From Bradyrhizobium tropiciagri (lineage in GTDB: Bacteria; Pseudomonadota; Alphaproteobacteria; Rhizobiales; Xanthobacteraceae), in the NCBI RefSeq assembly GCF_018130545.1, contig NZ_JAFCKF010000006.1:434001-498000 (forward strand): 64,000 nt of DNA, given 5' to 3'. A program made the translations under genes and the position numbers. The first letter of the stretch is position 1. Every line of letters starts with the position of its first letter. Positions 43,420 to 53,041 of the stretch are shown here, piece by piece. The notes under the pieces are model-generated. The model searched no databases, was not told the DNA's origin, and saw only the letters and a list, made by a program, of their open reading frames with translations.

Positions 43420-44532
43420 ATGGCGACCCATAAACTGCTGCTTCTCCCCGGCGACGGCATCGGCCCCGAGGTGATGGCCGAGGTGCAGCGCGTGATCGAC
43501 TGGCTGAATGCGCAGGGCATCGCCAAGTTCGAGACCGAGCAGGGCCTGGTCGGCGGCTCCGCCTATGACGCGCACAAGGTGTCGATCTCCGAGGGCGACA
43601 TGGCCAAGGCCAATGCGGCCGACGCCGTGATCTTCGGCGCGGTCGGCGGTCCGAAGTGGGACAGCGTGCCCTATGAGGTGCGTCCCGAGGCCGGCCTGCT
43701 GCGGCTGCGCAAGGATCTCGGCCTGTTCGCCAATCTGCGCCCGGCGGTGTGCTACCCGGCGCTGGCCGATGCTTCGAGCCTCAAGCGCGAAGTGGTCGAG
43801 GGCCTCGACATCATGATCGTGCGCGAGCTCACCGGCGGCGTCTATTTCGGCGAGCCGAAGACCATCACCGATATCGGCAACGGCCAGAAGCGCGCGGTCG
43901 ACACCCAGGTCTACGACACCTTCGAGATCGAGCGCATCGGCCGCGTCGCTTTCGACCTGGCGCGCAAGCGCAAGAACAAGGTGACGTCGATGGAGAAGCG
44001 CAACGTCATGAAGTCGGGCGTGCTCTGGAATGAGGTCATGACCCAGGTCCACGCGCGCGAATACAAGGACGTCACGCTCGAACATCAGCTCGCCGATTCC
44101 GGCGGCATGAACCTGGTTAAGACGCCGAAGCAGTTCGACGTCATCGTCACCGACAATCTGTTCGGCGACATGCTGTCGGATATCGCAGCGATGCTCACAG
44201 GCTCGCTCGGCCTGCTGCCGTCGGCCTCGCTCGGCAAGGAAGACGCCAAGACCAAGGAGCGCAAGGCCTTGTATGAGCCGGTGCACGGTTCGGCGCCCGA
44301 TATCGCGGGCAAGGGCCTCGCCAATCCGATCGCGATGATTGCCTCGTTCGGCATGGCGCTGCGCTATTCGTTCGGCATGGGCGATCTCGCCGACAAGGTC
44401 GATGCCGCGATCGCGGCCGTGCTCGCCAGCGGCCTGCGCACTGCCGACATCAAGTCGGCCGGCTCTACGTCCGTCAGCACGGCGCAGATGGGCGAGGCGA
44501 TCGTGAAGGAATTGCAGAAGCTGCACGCGTAG
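43420..44532 (+). CDS. leuB: 3-isopropylmalate dehydrogenase
   Basis: A 370-residue NAD-dependent enzyme that oxidises and decarboxylates 3-isopropylmalate to 2-oxoisocaproate in leucine synthesis. [17 protein letters not shown] opens the protein; [13 protein letters not shown], the Mg/substrate motif [28 protein letters not shown] and [18 protein letters not shown] are complete. The ATG at 43420 has GAGG 7 nt upstream; the frame open from 43324 lacks homology. It is transcribed alone, ending at a bidirectional terminator. Confidence 0.97.
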   Translation: MATHKLLLLPGDGIGPEVMAEVQRVIDWLNAQGIAKFETEQGLVGGSAYDAHKVSISEGDMAKANAADAVIFGAVGGPKWDSVPYEVRPEAGLLRLRKDLGLFANLRPAVCYPALADASSLKREVVEGLDIMIVRELTGGVYFGEPKTITDIGNGQKRAVDTQVYDTFEIERIGRVAFDLARKRKNKVTSMEKRNVMKSGVLWNEVMTQVHAREYKDVTLEHQLADSGGMNLVKTPKQFDVIVTDNLFGDMLSDIAAMLTGSLGLLPSASLGKEDAKTKERKALYEPVHGSAPDIAGKGLANPIAMIASFGMALRYSFGMGDLADKVDAAIAAVLASGLRTADIKSAGSTSVSTAQMGEAIVKELQKLHA

Positions 44533-44552
44533 TAACCGCGGCAACAGCAATG

Positions 44553-44581
44553 GTGTCGTCCCGGCCTTCGCTGGGACGACG
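44553..44581. repeat. Short 'gtcgtcccgg' hairpin (partial repeat)
   Basis: gtcgtcccggccttcgctgggacgac is one arm-pair of the larger family seen at 20637-20760, closing on itself without the variable centre. It lies just after leuB. Confidence 0.65.
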
Positions 44582-44667
44582 CAAGATGCGGGATATCGGC
44601 AAGCAGTGTGGTGATGGTGGGCATGGTGCGAGTGCGCCTTTGCCTACCGTGCATCCGAACCAAAACA

Positions 44668-44695
44668 AAAATGCCCGGCCGGAGCCGGGCATTTT
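44668..44695. terminator. Bidirectional Rho-independent terminator
   Basis: AAAATGCCCGGC pairs perfectly with GCCGGGCATTTT around CGGA. A-rich sequence precedes and T-rich sequence follows, so it serves leuB on the plus strand and the gene at 44720 on the minus strand. Confidence 0.92.
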
Positions 44696-44719
44696 CGTAT
44701 CGGCTGCTCGCCGAAATTC

Positions 44720-45127
44720 TCAGTACAGCGGGAAGCTCCGCGGATAGCCGCCGAGGTCGGACGGCGGGCTGAGCGGCTGGCGATCGATCGGGCGGTTGCC
44801 GTTCTCGCGTCCGAACGAGGGATAGCCGACGTCCGGCGGATAGGCGTAGTCGTTGAACTTGCGGTCGCCCGGCAGCACTTCGGTGCCGGCGTCCAGCCAC
44901 GAGCGCGTGGTGACGTAAACGCGGGTACGCGGACCCTGCTGATAGACCCGGTTCGGACCCTGCGCGCCGTAATAGCGACGGCCGTCGCGGTCGTACTGCT
45001 CTTGCTGCTTGCGCTTGCTCGGGGTCTGCTGCGCGCTGGCTGCGGTCATGCCGAATGCGGTTGCGGTGACGGCAGCCGCGGCAAGCAACACCACGAGCTT
45101 GTTCGCGGCAGGGAATTTCAAGGTCAT
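44720..45127 (-). CDS. Secreted Tyr/Arg-rich protein, function unknown
   Basis: A 135-residue protein with a signal peptide (LVVLLAAAAVTATAFGMTAASA, cleavage before QQTPS). The mature part is small, hydrophilic and rich in Arg, Tyr, Gly and Pro (RDGRRYYGAQGPNRVYQQGPRTRVYVTTRSW), with no cysteine. No family is recognised, although similar small secreted proteins are common in Bradyrhizobium. The ATG at 45127 has GATGAGG-type purine-rich sequence upstream. It ends at a strong shared terminator. Confidence 0.75.
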   Translation of the reverse strand: MTLKFPAANKLVVLLAAAAVTATAFGMTAASAQQTPSKRKQQEQYDRDGRRYYGAQGPNRVYQQGPRTRVYVTTRSWLDAGTEVLPGDRKFNDYAYPPDVGYPSFGRENGNRPIDRQPLSPPSDLGGYPRSFPLY

Positions 45128-45304
45128 CGCATCCTCGTCATTACGGCCCCCATCGGGGCTGGCGCGTCCGCCAAAATCACTTGGAACACATTGTAGCCAT
45201 GGTGGGGTGGCCGTCACTAGGTCAATTGCGCCACACCGGCAGAGATAATTAATGTCCGGGCGCAAAAGTTTCATGAAAACCAGTGCCTTGCCACGGTCTC
45301 GCCA

Positions 45305-46099
45305 TCAAAGCGCACCGCGCAGCAGCGGGTTCTGGCTGCCCATGACCCAGTCGGCCGACAGGGCCGGTGCGCCAGAGGTACCGCAGTCGGTACGGCGCAG
45401 CTCCGCATGGGCGAACAGCGCGGCGAGCCGCGGGTCATTGCCTGCGGCCAAAAGGGTCAGGCGGTTCAGCATGCAGACGATCGCGGCGCGCTGGGCCGGC
45501 AGGCTGTCGCCCTGGCAGGTCCAGCCCGATATCCGCAGGTCAGGCGCGTCAGCCTGCTTGAGGAAGCCGAGGCAGGCGCGGCTGCCATCCAGCCGCGTCG
45601 GGCGCAGCAGGGTGACGCTGCCGAACTTGCTGTCGACGATCCCAGCGGCCTCGAGCTCGCGGCTGCCGCCCGGGTCGAGCCGGTCGGCAATCTCGGTCAC
45701 CGCGGGTCCCAAGGCCTCGCCGCCGGGGCGATAGATTTCCAGCTCGGCCGCCGGCGCGCCGTCGGCGTCGGTCCAGCGGAAGACGTCCTTGCGGCCACCC
45801 TCGGGGTGCCGGAAGACCTGATAAGCCTCTGTTTTGTCTCGCAGATCGAGCTTGCTGATGGCGAAGCCGGGTGCCGTTCGGGCAGCCACGCTCCAGCCTG
45901 CGGCCGCAGGCGTCGCCGCCGCCGTTGCGTCCGGCAGCTGCTTCCATAGATAAACGCCGAGGACCACGAACAGCGCGAGCACGGCGGCATAGGCGAACAG
46001 CCCGGAGAGCGTGGCGTAGACCTCGTCGACGAAGCTCGTCAGCGCTGACGGAATTCTCGTATGATGGGGAGCGGCCGGATCGGCTCGAAATAGACGCAT
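45305..46099 (-). CDS. Membrane-anchored protein, function unknown
   Basis: A 264-residue protein with one N-terminal membrane helix (LFAYAAVLALFVVLGVYLW, about residues 33-51). The rest lies probably in the periplasm and is rich in Ala and Arg, with a few cysteines (SRACLGFL, GWTCQGD, AIVCML, RRTDCGT) that could form disulfides. No family is recognised. The ATG at 46099 has only a weak ribosome-binding site, so the start is uncertain. It is divergent from asd; the frame extended to 47305 overlaps asd and is not coding there. Confidence 0.7.
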   Translation of the reverse strand: MRLFRADPAAPHHTRIPSALTSFVDEVYATLSGLFAYAAVLALFVVLGVYLWKQLPDATAAATPAAAGWSVAARTAPGFAISKLDLRDKTEAYQVFRHPEGGRKDVFRWTDADGAPAAELEIYRPGGEALGPAVTEIADRLDPGGSRELEAAGIVDSKFGSVTLLRPTRLDGSRACLGFLKQADAPDLRISGWTCQGDSLPAQRAAIVCMLNRLTLLAAGNDPRLAALFAHAELRRTDCGTSGAPALSADWVMGSQNPLLRGAL

Positions 46100-46173
46100 C
46101 AAAACGCTCAAAAAGCTACGCAACGTTGTCTTGACGGGGTTTCTCGCATAGAAGCGCTGCCTCTTCCCTTTCC

Positions 46174-46200
46174 GCCCGTAGCGGGGGAACGGGCATTTTT
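46174..46200 (+). promoter_or_regulatory. Terminator-like hairpin in the asd leader
   Basis: GCCCGT pairs with ACGGGC around a 9-nt loop and is followed by ATTTTT, then the asd ribosome-binding site and ATG at 46217. A U-tailed stem ahead of a gene on the same strand could be an attenuator. The stem is short (6 bp), so chance is not excluded. Confidence 0.35.
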
Positions 46201-46216
46201 CGTCGGAGAGTGAACG

Positions 46217-47251
<1,035 letters not shown>

Positions 47252-47277
47252 CGCCGGGGAATCAAGGGGGCGCAACC

Positions 47278-47829
47278 ATGTCGGAACAGTTGGCTCCCAC
47301 CCCACCGAGCCCCTCGACGCCGCGCATCATGCGCGGCTTCGAATATGTGCTGTTCAACAGCCGCTGGCTGATGGCGCCGTTCTATGTCGGCCTGGTCGTG
47401 GCGCTCGCCGTGCTGCTGCTGAAATTCGCGCGCATGCTCTGGGAGTTCGTGCTGCATGCGTCCGGCTACAAATCGACCGAAGTCATCCTCGATGCGCTGG
47501 CGCTGATCGACGTCACGCTGGTCGCCAACCTCATCCTGATCGTGGTGTTTTCGGGCTACGAGAACTTCGTCTCGCGTATCGACACGTCGGGCAACCCGAA
47601 CTGGCCGATCTGGATCACCAAGATCGACTTTGCCGGGCTGAAGCAGAAGCTGCTGGCCTCGATCGTCGCGATCTCCGCGATCCACGTGCTGGAAGCGTTC
47701 CTGAACATCGACGCCGCGTTCGACGCGACGCGGATGACCTGGCTCGTCGCCGTACACCTGGTGTTCGTGATCTCGGCGCTGTTGCTCGCGATCTCCGATC
47801 GCTGGGGCGCCGATCACGGCGCCGAGTAG
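47278..47829 (+). CDS. UPF0114 (YqhA-type) membrane protein
   Basis: A 183-residue protein of the TIGR00645/UPF0114 family with four helices. Characteristic stretches are FEYVLFNSRWLMAPFYVGL near the N-terminus, LIDVTLVANLILIVVFSGYENFVSRID in the middle, and a C-terminal IDFAGLKQKLLASIVAISAIHVLEAFL. Function is unknown. The ATG at 47278 follows asd by 26 nt with GGGGG upstream. It is convergent with carbonic anhydrase; the two genes share a hairpin across their stop codons. Confidence 0.9.
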   Translation: MSEQLAPTPPSPSTPRIMRGFEYVLFNSRWLMAPFYVGLVVALAVLLLKFARMLWEFVLHASGYKSTEVILDALALIDVTLVANLILIVVFSGYENFVSRIDTSGNPNWPIWITKIDFAGLKQKLLASIVAISAIHVLEAFLNIDAAFDATRMTWLVAVHLVFVISALLLAISDRWGADHGAE

Positions 47830-47850
47830 CCGGTCGCGCGCGGCTACTCG
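47823..47850. terminator. Hairpin spanning two convergent stop codons
   Basis: CGAGTAGCCG pairs perfectly with CGGCTACTCG around an 8-nt loop. The arms include both stop codons of the UPF0114 and carbonic anhydrase genes. There is no T run, so it is terminator-like rather than a proven intrinsic terminator. Confidence 0.55.
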
Positions 47851-48500
47851 CCGGCATTCAGCGCGTCGGCGACGCTGATGAATTCCTTCGCGACCCGGTC
47901 GAGCACGAACAGCGAGCCTTCGGCGACGCCGAAATAGGCGCCGTGCAGCTGCATGTCGCCGCTCTCGACCCGTTCGCGCACGAACGGGAAAGTCATCAAA
48001 TTCTCCAGCGAGCGAAACACCGCGGCCTTCTCGATGCGGGTGACGAAATCCAGCATGCTCTCATGCTCGCGCTGCTCGACGACCTCGCCCGGCTTGATGA
48101 ACATCTGCATCCATTTGCCGATGAAGTCGCCCGGCGTGAGCGGCTTGATCTTGTCGACGAAGGCGCGGATGCCGCCGCACTGGGCATGGCCCAGCACCAC
48201 GATGTTCTTCACCTTCAGCACGGTCACGGCATATTCCAGCGCGGCCGAGACGCCGTGGGCGTTGCTGTCGGGCTGATAGACCGGAACCAGATTGGCGATG
48301 TTGCGCACCACGAACAATTCACCGGGACCCGCGTCGAAGATCACTTCCGGCGAGACACGGGAATCGCAGCAGCCGATCACCATGGTTTCGGGAAACTGGC
48401 CGCGTTCCGACAGATCCCGGTAGCGCGACTGCTCAGTCGGCAACCGCTGGGTCGCGAAGGTCCGGTAGCCGTCGATCAACTGCTTCGGAAAGAATTTCAT
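47844..48500 (-). CDS. Beta-class carbonic anhydrase
   Basis: A 218-residue zinc enzyme that interconverts CO2 and bicarbonate. The beta-class zinc ligands and dyad are visible: Cys and Asp in IGCCDSRVSPE (about residues 42-52), and His and Cys in LGHAQCGGIRA (about 102-112). No signal peptide is present, so it is cytoplasmic. The ATG at 48500 is conserved (MKFFPKQLIDGYR). It is transcribed alone toward the UPF0114 gene. Confidence 0.95.
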   Translation of the reverse strand: MKFFPKQLIDGYRTFATQRLPTEQSRYRDLSERGQFPETMVIGCCDSRVSPEVIFDAGPGELFVVRNIANLVPVYQPDSNAHGVSAALEYAVTVLKVKNIVVLGHAQCGGIRAFVDKIKPLTPGDFIGKWMQMFIKPGEVVEQREHESMLDFVTRIEKAAVFRSLENLMTFPFVRERVESGDMQLHGAYFGVAEGSLFVLDRVAKEFISVADALNAGE

Positions 48501-48643
48501 GGCCTCTGGCTAACCACATGCTGGTGACGGGAACAAGACTTTCGGGGCACGGCCTGAGATGATACGGCAGCGGTGAAGGATGGTTCCCGGCCGCTGCCCA
48601 AAGATTGGACAGCGGCGGAGCCGAAGCCCTGAGGAGAATGCCG

Positions 48644-49522
48644 ATGACCCGCCCGCGCCGCAGCCTGTTGTTCATGCCGGGATCGAATGCACGGGCGCTG
48701 GAGAAGGCCCGCACGCTGCCGGCCGACGGCATCATCCTCGATCTGGAGGATTCGGTTGCTCCGGACGCCAAGGCGGTGGCCCGCGAGCAGATCGCCAAGG
48801 CGGTCGCCGCCAAGGGCTTTGGCAAGCGCGAGGTGCTGATCCGCATCAACGCGCTCGACACGCCCTGGTGGGTCGACGACATCGGTATGGCCGGCAAGGC
48901 GCAGCCGGACGGCATCCTGGTTCCCAAGATCTCCACCGTCGACGATCTCAACGCGGTCGCCGATCGCCTCAGCGACATCAACGCGCCGGCCTCGATCCGG
49001 GTCTGGGCGATGATCGAGACCGCGCGTGCGGTGCTCGACGCCGACAAGCTTGCGGCTGCGTCGAAGGATTCCGAAATCCGGCTCGCCGGCTTCGTGTTCG
49101 GACCGAACGACATTGCGCGTGAAACCCGGATCCGGATGAAGCCGGGCCGCGCGGCGATGATCCCGATGATCACGCATTGCATCCTGGCGACCCGTGCGCA
49201 TGGGCTCGAGATCCTCGATGGACCCTATGGCGACATCAGCAATGTCGACGGCTTTGCCGAGGAATGCGCACAAGGCCGCGATCTCGGCTTCGACGGCAAG
49301 ACGCTGATCCATCCGAGCCACATCGATGCCTGCAACGCGATCTTCACGCCGCCGGAGGCGGAGGTCACTGAGGCGCGCAAGATCATCGCCGCCTTCCAGC
49401 AGCCGGAGAACGCCTCGCGCGGCGCGATCCAGCTCGACGGCCGCATGGTCGAGCGCCTGCACGCCGAGATGGCCAAGCGCACGATCGCAATCGCCGACGC
49501 GATCGCCGCGATGGGGCATTAG
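48644..49522 (+). CDS. HpcH/HpaI (CitE-type) CoA-ester lyase
   Basis: A 292-residue TIM-barrel lyase of the citrate lyase beta/malyl-CoA lyase family. The metal-binding Glu/Asp segment DGIILDLEDSVAP (about residues 28-40), the Arg in EVLIRINALDTPWW, and MIETARAV are conserved. Related enzymes cleave malyl-CoA, methylmalyl-CoA or citramalyl-CoA. The ATG at 48644 has GAGGAG 7 nt upstream; that at 48638 is too close. The substrate is undetermined. MatB, a CoA ligase, is encoded in the same window but not nearby. Confidence 0.88.
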   Translation: MTRPRRSLLFMPGSNARALEKARTLPADGIILDLEDSVAPDAKAVAREQIAKAVAAKGFGKREVLIRINALDTPWWVDDIGMAGKAQPDGILVPKISTVDDLNAVADRLSDINAPASIRVWAMIETARAVLDADKLAAASKDSEIRLAGFVFGPNDIARETRIRMKPGRAAMIPMITHCILATRAHGLEILDGPYGDISNVDGFAEECAQGRDLGFDGKTLIHPSHIDACNAIFTPPEAEVTEARKIIAAFQQPENASRGAIQLDGRMVERLHAEMAKRTIAIADAIAAMGH

Positions 49523-49540
49523 TTCAGCGAAGATTCTTCC

Positions 49541-49672
49541 CTTCTCCCCTTGTGGGAGAAGGTGGCGCGAAGCGCCGGATGAGGGGTTCTCTCCGCTTGC
49601 GAAATTCTCCCGTGCGGAGAGAACCCCTCACCGCACTCGCTTCGCGAGTGCTCCCTCTCCCACAAGGGGAGT
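49541..49672. repeat. Intergenic inverted repeat, 'ctccccttgtggga' family
   Basis: cttctccccttgtgggagaagg on the left is complementary to ccctctcccacaaggggag on the right, with inner arms gaggggttctctccgc and gcggagagaacccctc forming a perfect 16-bp stem. It fills the gap between convergent genes. Confidence 0.8.
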
Positions 49673-49691
49673 GGGTAACGTCGAGTCTGTG

Positions 49692-50480
49692 TCAGCGTCC
49701 GAACTTCTCCGCCGCCCATGCGTAGAGGCTACCCGGGATCGGGGCCTCCTTGCCGCGGCCTTTCGGCGAGATGTGGAGGCCGATGATTGCGGGATCGTTC
49801 AGGTAGCGCGAAAAATCCGACGGCTCGAAAAACAGTTTCGGTTCGGCATGCACTGCGTAGAACGATTGCTTAGGCAGTGCGTATTGCAATTCGCCTTCGC
49901 GGCGCGCAAGCGCGGTGAGCGCGGCGGGGCCGTAGATCGCGATGCGGATGTCGGAGAGCCGATGGGATTTGCCGCGCAGCTTGCGCATCGCAAAGGTCAG
50001 GCGGTGACGCAGCGCCAGCCAGTCCGGCGTCAGCTCTTCCTGCTTCATCAACGCTTCGAAGGCGCGCACGATCGGATCATCTGGCGGCAGATACAGCACG
50101 GAGTTGCCGAGCTGCCGCGGCCGCTCCCAGGCAAAATAGGGCTTTGCCGGATCGATCTCGACGGGCTTAAGCAGCAGCACGTCGGCATCGAGCCAGACGC
50201 CCGCGCGCTGCGTCATCAGCCGCATCCGGAAGAAGTCGCTGAATTGCAGGATGGTCCAGTCGCGCCACGAACCGTCGCGCTCGGCAGGACGCAGCTTCTC
50301 GGAGAACGCATGCGGCAGCACTGCTTCGGCCTCGGCATTGCCGACGCCGTCGGGCAGGCCGGGAATCGGATCGAAGCTGTAGACGGTCACCTTGTGGCCT
50401 GCCGCCACCTGCGAGCGCAGACAGGTCTGGCGCAACGCGTCCATCGAGCCGTGCCAGAAGGTGACGATGTCAGGCAGCAT
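49692..50480 (-). CDS. DXD-type glycosyltransferase (Gly_transf_sug family)
   Basis: A 262-residue enzyme with the DXD sugar-nucleotide motif in GVWLDADVLLLKP (about residues 92-104) and an N-terminal IVTFWHGSMDALRQTCLRS, typical of capsular-polysaccharide or mannosyl-type glycosyltransferases (PF04488-like). The C-terminal part includes LHISPKGRGKEAPIPGSLYAWA. No other glycan gene is adjacent, so the acceptor is unknown. It lies upstream of a strong terminator that ends leuD. Confidence 0.85.
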   Translation of the reverse strand: MLPDIVTFWHGSMDALRQTCLRSQVAAGHKVTVYSFDPIPGLPDGVGNAEAEAVLPHAFSEKLRPAERDGSWRDWTILQFSDFFRMRLMTQRAGVWLDADVLLLKPVEIDPAKPYFAWERPRQLGNSVLYLPPDDPIVRAFEALMKQEELTPDWLALRHRLTFAMRKLRGKSHRLSDIRIAIYGPAALTALARREGELQYALPKQSFYAVHAEPKLFFEPSDFSRYLNDPAIIGLHISPKGRGKEAPIPGSLYAWAAEKFGR

Positions 50481-50511
50481 GCGCGTCAGCCATCAGCAGG
50501 TTTGTGAGGAG

Positions 50512-50547
50512 GCAAAGAAAAGCCCCGGCGCCTGAGGGCACCGGGGC
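50512..50547 (-). terminator. Rho-independent terminator of leuD
   Basis: GCCCCGG(C)GCC pairs with GGC(A)CCGGGGC around TGAG with one internal mismatch. On the minus strand it is followed by TTTTCTTTG. It lies 19 nt after the leuD stop. Confidence 0.9.
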
Positions 50548-50565
50548 ATGATGATACGCCGAGCC

Positions 50566-51168
50566 TCAGGCCCAGGCACGTTCCTTGAGCTTGGCTTCGT
50601 AGCTGTCGATCGACTTCTTCTTTTCCATCGTCAGGCCGATGTCGTCGAGGCCGTTGATCAGGCAGTGCTTGCGGAACGGATCGATCTCGAATTTCACCTT
50701 GCCGCCGTCGGGACCGCGGATCTCCTGGTTGGGGAGGTCGATGGTCAGCGTCGCATTGGCGCCGCGCTCGGCGTCATCGAACAGCTTGTCGAGGTCTTCC
50801 TGTGACACGCGGATCGGCAGGATGCCGTTCTTGAAGCAGTTGTTGTAGAAGATGTCGCCGAACGAGGTCGAGATCACGCAGCGGATGCCGAAGTCGAGCA
50901 GCGCCCAGGGCGCGTGCTCGCGGCTCGAGCCGCAGCCGAAATTGTCGCCGGCGACCAGCACCTTCGCGCTGCGATAGGCGGGCTGGTTGAGGACGAAATC
51001 CGGGTTCTCGCTGCCGTCATCCTTGTAGCGCTGCTCGGAGAAAAGCCCCTTGCCAAGGCCGGTGCGCTTGATGGTCTTGAGGTACTGCTTCGGAATGATC
51101 ATGTCGGTGTCGACATTGATGATCTTCAGCGGTGCCGCGACGCCTTCCAGCGTGGTGAACTTGTCCAT
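50566..51168 (-). CDS. leuD: 3-isopropylmalate dehydratase small subunit
   Basis: A 200-residue subunit that with LeuC isomerises 2-isopropylmalate to 3-isopropylmalate. The segments [46 protein letters not shown] and [10 protein letters not shown] are diagnostic. The C-terminal extension to about 200 residues is normal for this class. It is monocistronic, ends at a clear terminator, and lies about 3.6 kb from leuC with unrelated genes between. Confidence 0.97.
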   Translation of the reverse strand: MDKFTTLEGVAAPLKIINVDTDMIIPKQYLKTIKRTGLGKGLFSEQRYKDDGSENPDFVLNQPAYRSAKVLVAGDNFGCGSSREHAPWALLDFGIRCVISTSFGDIFYNNCFKNGILPIRVSQEDLDKLFDDAERGANATLTIDLPNQEIRGPDGGKVKFEIDPFRKHCLINGLDDIGLTMEKKKSIDSYEAKLKERAWA

Positions 51169-51254
51169 CGGTGCTCTTCCCGGGCCAAAAGTGGGGATAG
51201 GGGCCGGATATCTATCGCGAATGTGACAGCGGTAAAAGGGCGATTTCTGCAGGG

Positions 51255-51653
51255 CTAGCCCGCATCGGCCTCAATCGCCTCCATATCGGCGTCCGAGAGG
51301 CCGAAATGGTGCCCGATCTCATGGATCAGCACGTGCCGGACGATGTGGCCCAGGGTCTCGTCGTGCTCGGCCCAGTAGTCCAGGATCGGCCGGCGGTACA
51401 GCCAGACCAGGTTCGGCAGCCGGGCCACGTCGCCATGGCTCTGCTGAGGCAGGCCGATGCCGTGAAACAGGCCGAGCAGGTCGAACTCGCTTTCGGCCTG
51501 CATCTCGTCGAGTACCTCGTCGGTCGGGAAGTCGTCGACACGGATGATCAGGCCCTCGCAGAGGGCCCGGAACGTCTCGGGCAGGCGCTCGAAAACCTCG
51601 TGCGCCATGGCCTCCATCTCGGCGAGCGAGGGGGCTTTTTCTGTGGTCCACAT
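51255..51653 (-). CDS. Zincin-type metallopeptidase family protein
   Basis: A 132-residue protein of the DUF1025/metallopeptidase family. The zinc-binding HExxH is in [20 protein letters not shown] (about residues 108-127), near the C-terminus as usual in this family. Upstream segments [29 protein letters not shown] are typical. No signal peptide is seen. Substrate is unknown. The gene is transcribed toward leuD; it is not in an obvious operon. Confidence 0.87.
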   Translation of the reverse strand: MWTTEKAPSLAEMEAMAHEVFERLPETFRALCEGLIIRVDDFPTDEVLDEMQAESEFDLLGLFHGIGLPQQSHGDVARLPNLVWLYRRPILDYWAEHDETLGHIVRHVLIHEIGHHFGLSDADMEAIEADAG

Positions 51654-51767
51654 GCCACTCCTTTAGCGCGAGTGCTGTCGGCGGCGCCAGCGCAGTTGAC
51701 CTTGGCGGTGCGATGGGAGACCGTGCTGCTCAATAATGGGGCTCAAGATTGGGGCTTGGGTGGCGTG

Positions 51768-52094
51768 ATGAAACGGATCGTGGCGGCAGCGCTGTTGGCA
51801 GCATCAGTCGGGCTCTCGCTCCCGGTGGGAGAGGCGCGCGCGCAGAGCGCGGCGGCTGAGGCGCGGATCGGTGAACCGGCGCCGATCGCGCGTGAGCGCG
51901 TCGCCGAGCGTCGTCGCCTGAGGCGCGTGCCAATCTACCGGTCGCGGCCCGATCATTGGGAACCGGATGTGATCCCGCGCTACAATCCCGGTCCCAACGC
52001 CGTGCGTGAATGCACCGCGACCTATGTGCAGGAGCACCGGCCGAGCGGCACCGTGATCACGCCGCGCATGAACTGCTTTTGGCGGCCGGGCTAG
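51768..52094 (+). CDS. Small secreted Arg-rich protein
   Basis: A 108-residue protein with a signal peptide (IVAAALLAASVGLSLPVGEARA, cleavage before QSAAA). The mature part is basic (RVAERRRLRRVPIYRSRPDHWEPDVIPRYNPGP) and contains two cysteines (VRECTATY and RMNCFWRP), possibly disulfide-linked. No family is recognised. The ATG at 51768 is favoured because the signal sequence begins there; a longer frame overlaps the zincin gene. Confidence 0.72.
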   Translation: MKRIVAAALLAASVGLSLPVGEARAQSAAAEARIGEPAPIARERVAERRRLRRVPIYRSRPDHWEPDVIPRYNPGPNAVRECTATYVQEHRPSGTVITPRMNCFWRPG

Positions 52095-52191
52095 CGCGCT
52101 TGCGTGCGAAGCCGGTCCCGCATGTGATGCGGGATGGACGCCCGCTCGCGTGACGAAGACGCGACGAACCCGAATCTCGTTTTGCCCGAAA

Positions 52192-52416
52192 CTAGTTTTG
52201 CAGACCTCGGCGTATCGCGGCGATCATTGCGCCAGCCGCGATCGCTCCTGCTGTTCCATAGACCGCGATCGCCATCAGCATTTGGGTGAGATGGTTCGCC
52301 GTTCCGATGCCGCCGCCCGGTCCTTGCGAGCCAAGCGCGACATCGACGATCATGATGGAACCGGCGAGCGTCGCAACGGCGGTTCGAAGCAACCGCCTGC
52401 ATGTGCCTGTCTGTGT
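52192..52416 (-). CDS. Small membrane protein, function unknown
   Basis: A 74-residue protein predicted from a GTG at 52416 with AGGAG 6 nt upstream. It has two hydrophobic segments: LLRTAVATLAGSIMIVDVAL and LMAIAVYGTAGAIAAGAMIAAI. Gly-rich GSQGPGGGIGTANH joins them. The ORF track is open further upstream to 52557, but that part lacks coding character. No family is recognised. Confidence 0.5.
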   Translation of the reverse strand, partial: TQTGTCRRLLRTAVATLAGSIMIVDVALGSQGPGGGIGTANHLTQMLMAIAVYGTAGAIAAGAMIAAIRRGLQN

Positions 52417-52671
52417 CACGGCAATCTCCTGCAACAGAGTGCGCGCAAGATACGACGGTAGTCTATGCCGGGTTTTGCGCAGCGGCGCGAAAAATCGGTC
52501 GCTGTGTCGGAACCCGATCGCGCCAGCGGCATTCATGATCGTGGCGCAGATATTCACTTCCCACTCACGTCATCCGCATCCGGCTCGCGATCTGCGTCGC
52601 GGCAACGGGGCTCGATTCGAACTTCAATCGTCGTTGCAAGACGTGACCTCAAGGGATCAAGGAGACAACTT

Positions 52672-52914
52672 ATGAAGGTGATGAAGGTTCTGGGGCTTGC
52701 GGCCGTCGGCGCCGTGCTGGTTTTGGCGGCGCCGGCCGAGCGCGCGAACGCGATGTCGCTCGCCACGCCAGGCGCGGCCACAACGGTTCAGGACAACGCG
52801 AACCACACCACCACGCAGGTGCGCTGGGGCCACGGACATGATCGTGGCTGGCATCGTGGCTGGCACCGCGGACATCACGGTGGCTGGGGCCATCGTGGCC
52901 ACTGGCGCCGCTGA
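52672..52914 (+). CDS. Secreted His/Gly/Trp-rich protein with SLATPG motif
   Basis: An 80-residue protein with a signal peptide (VLGLAAVGAVLVLAAPAERANA) and a mature part starting MSLATPG, then twelve residues later TTQVR, then a His/Gly/Trp/Arg-rich tail (WGHGHDRGWHRGWHRGHHGGW). The same SLA(T/S)PG...TTQVR arrangement occurs in the protein at 53907-54425. GGAGAC lies upstream of the ATG. A metal-binding or wall-associated role is conceivable but not shown. Confidence 0.78.
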   Translation: MKVMKVLGLAAVGAVLVLAAPAERANAMSLATPGAATTVQDNANHTTTQVRWGHGHDRGWHRGWHRGHHGGWGHRGHWRR

Positions 52915-52942
52915 TCGCGCGACGTATCAGCGCAGTTGAGAC

Positions 52943-52970
52943 ACAGGCCCGTGAGCAGCGGGCCTGTTGT
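52943..52970 (+). terminator. Putative terminator after the His-rich gene
   Basis: ACAGGCCCG pairs perfectly with CGGGCCTGT around a 7-nt loop, followed by TGTCGTT. The U tail is weak. Confidence 0.55.
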
Positions 52971-53041
52971 CGTTATCAGCCATCAAACCGGCAGATTCGC
53001 GCACGCGAAATGAGGCCAATCGCAATCTGCAGGAGGTGATC

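Noticed and set aside
52943-52970. Possible small RNA after the His-rich gene
   Set aside because: Only a single terminator-like hairpin is visible; no promoter or second structure supports an RNA gene.
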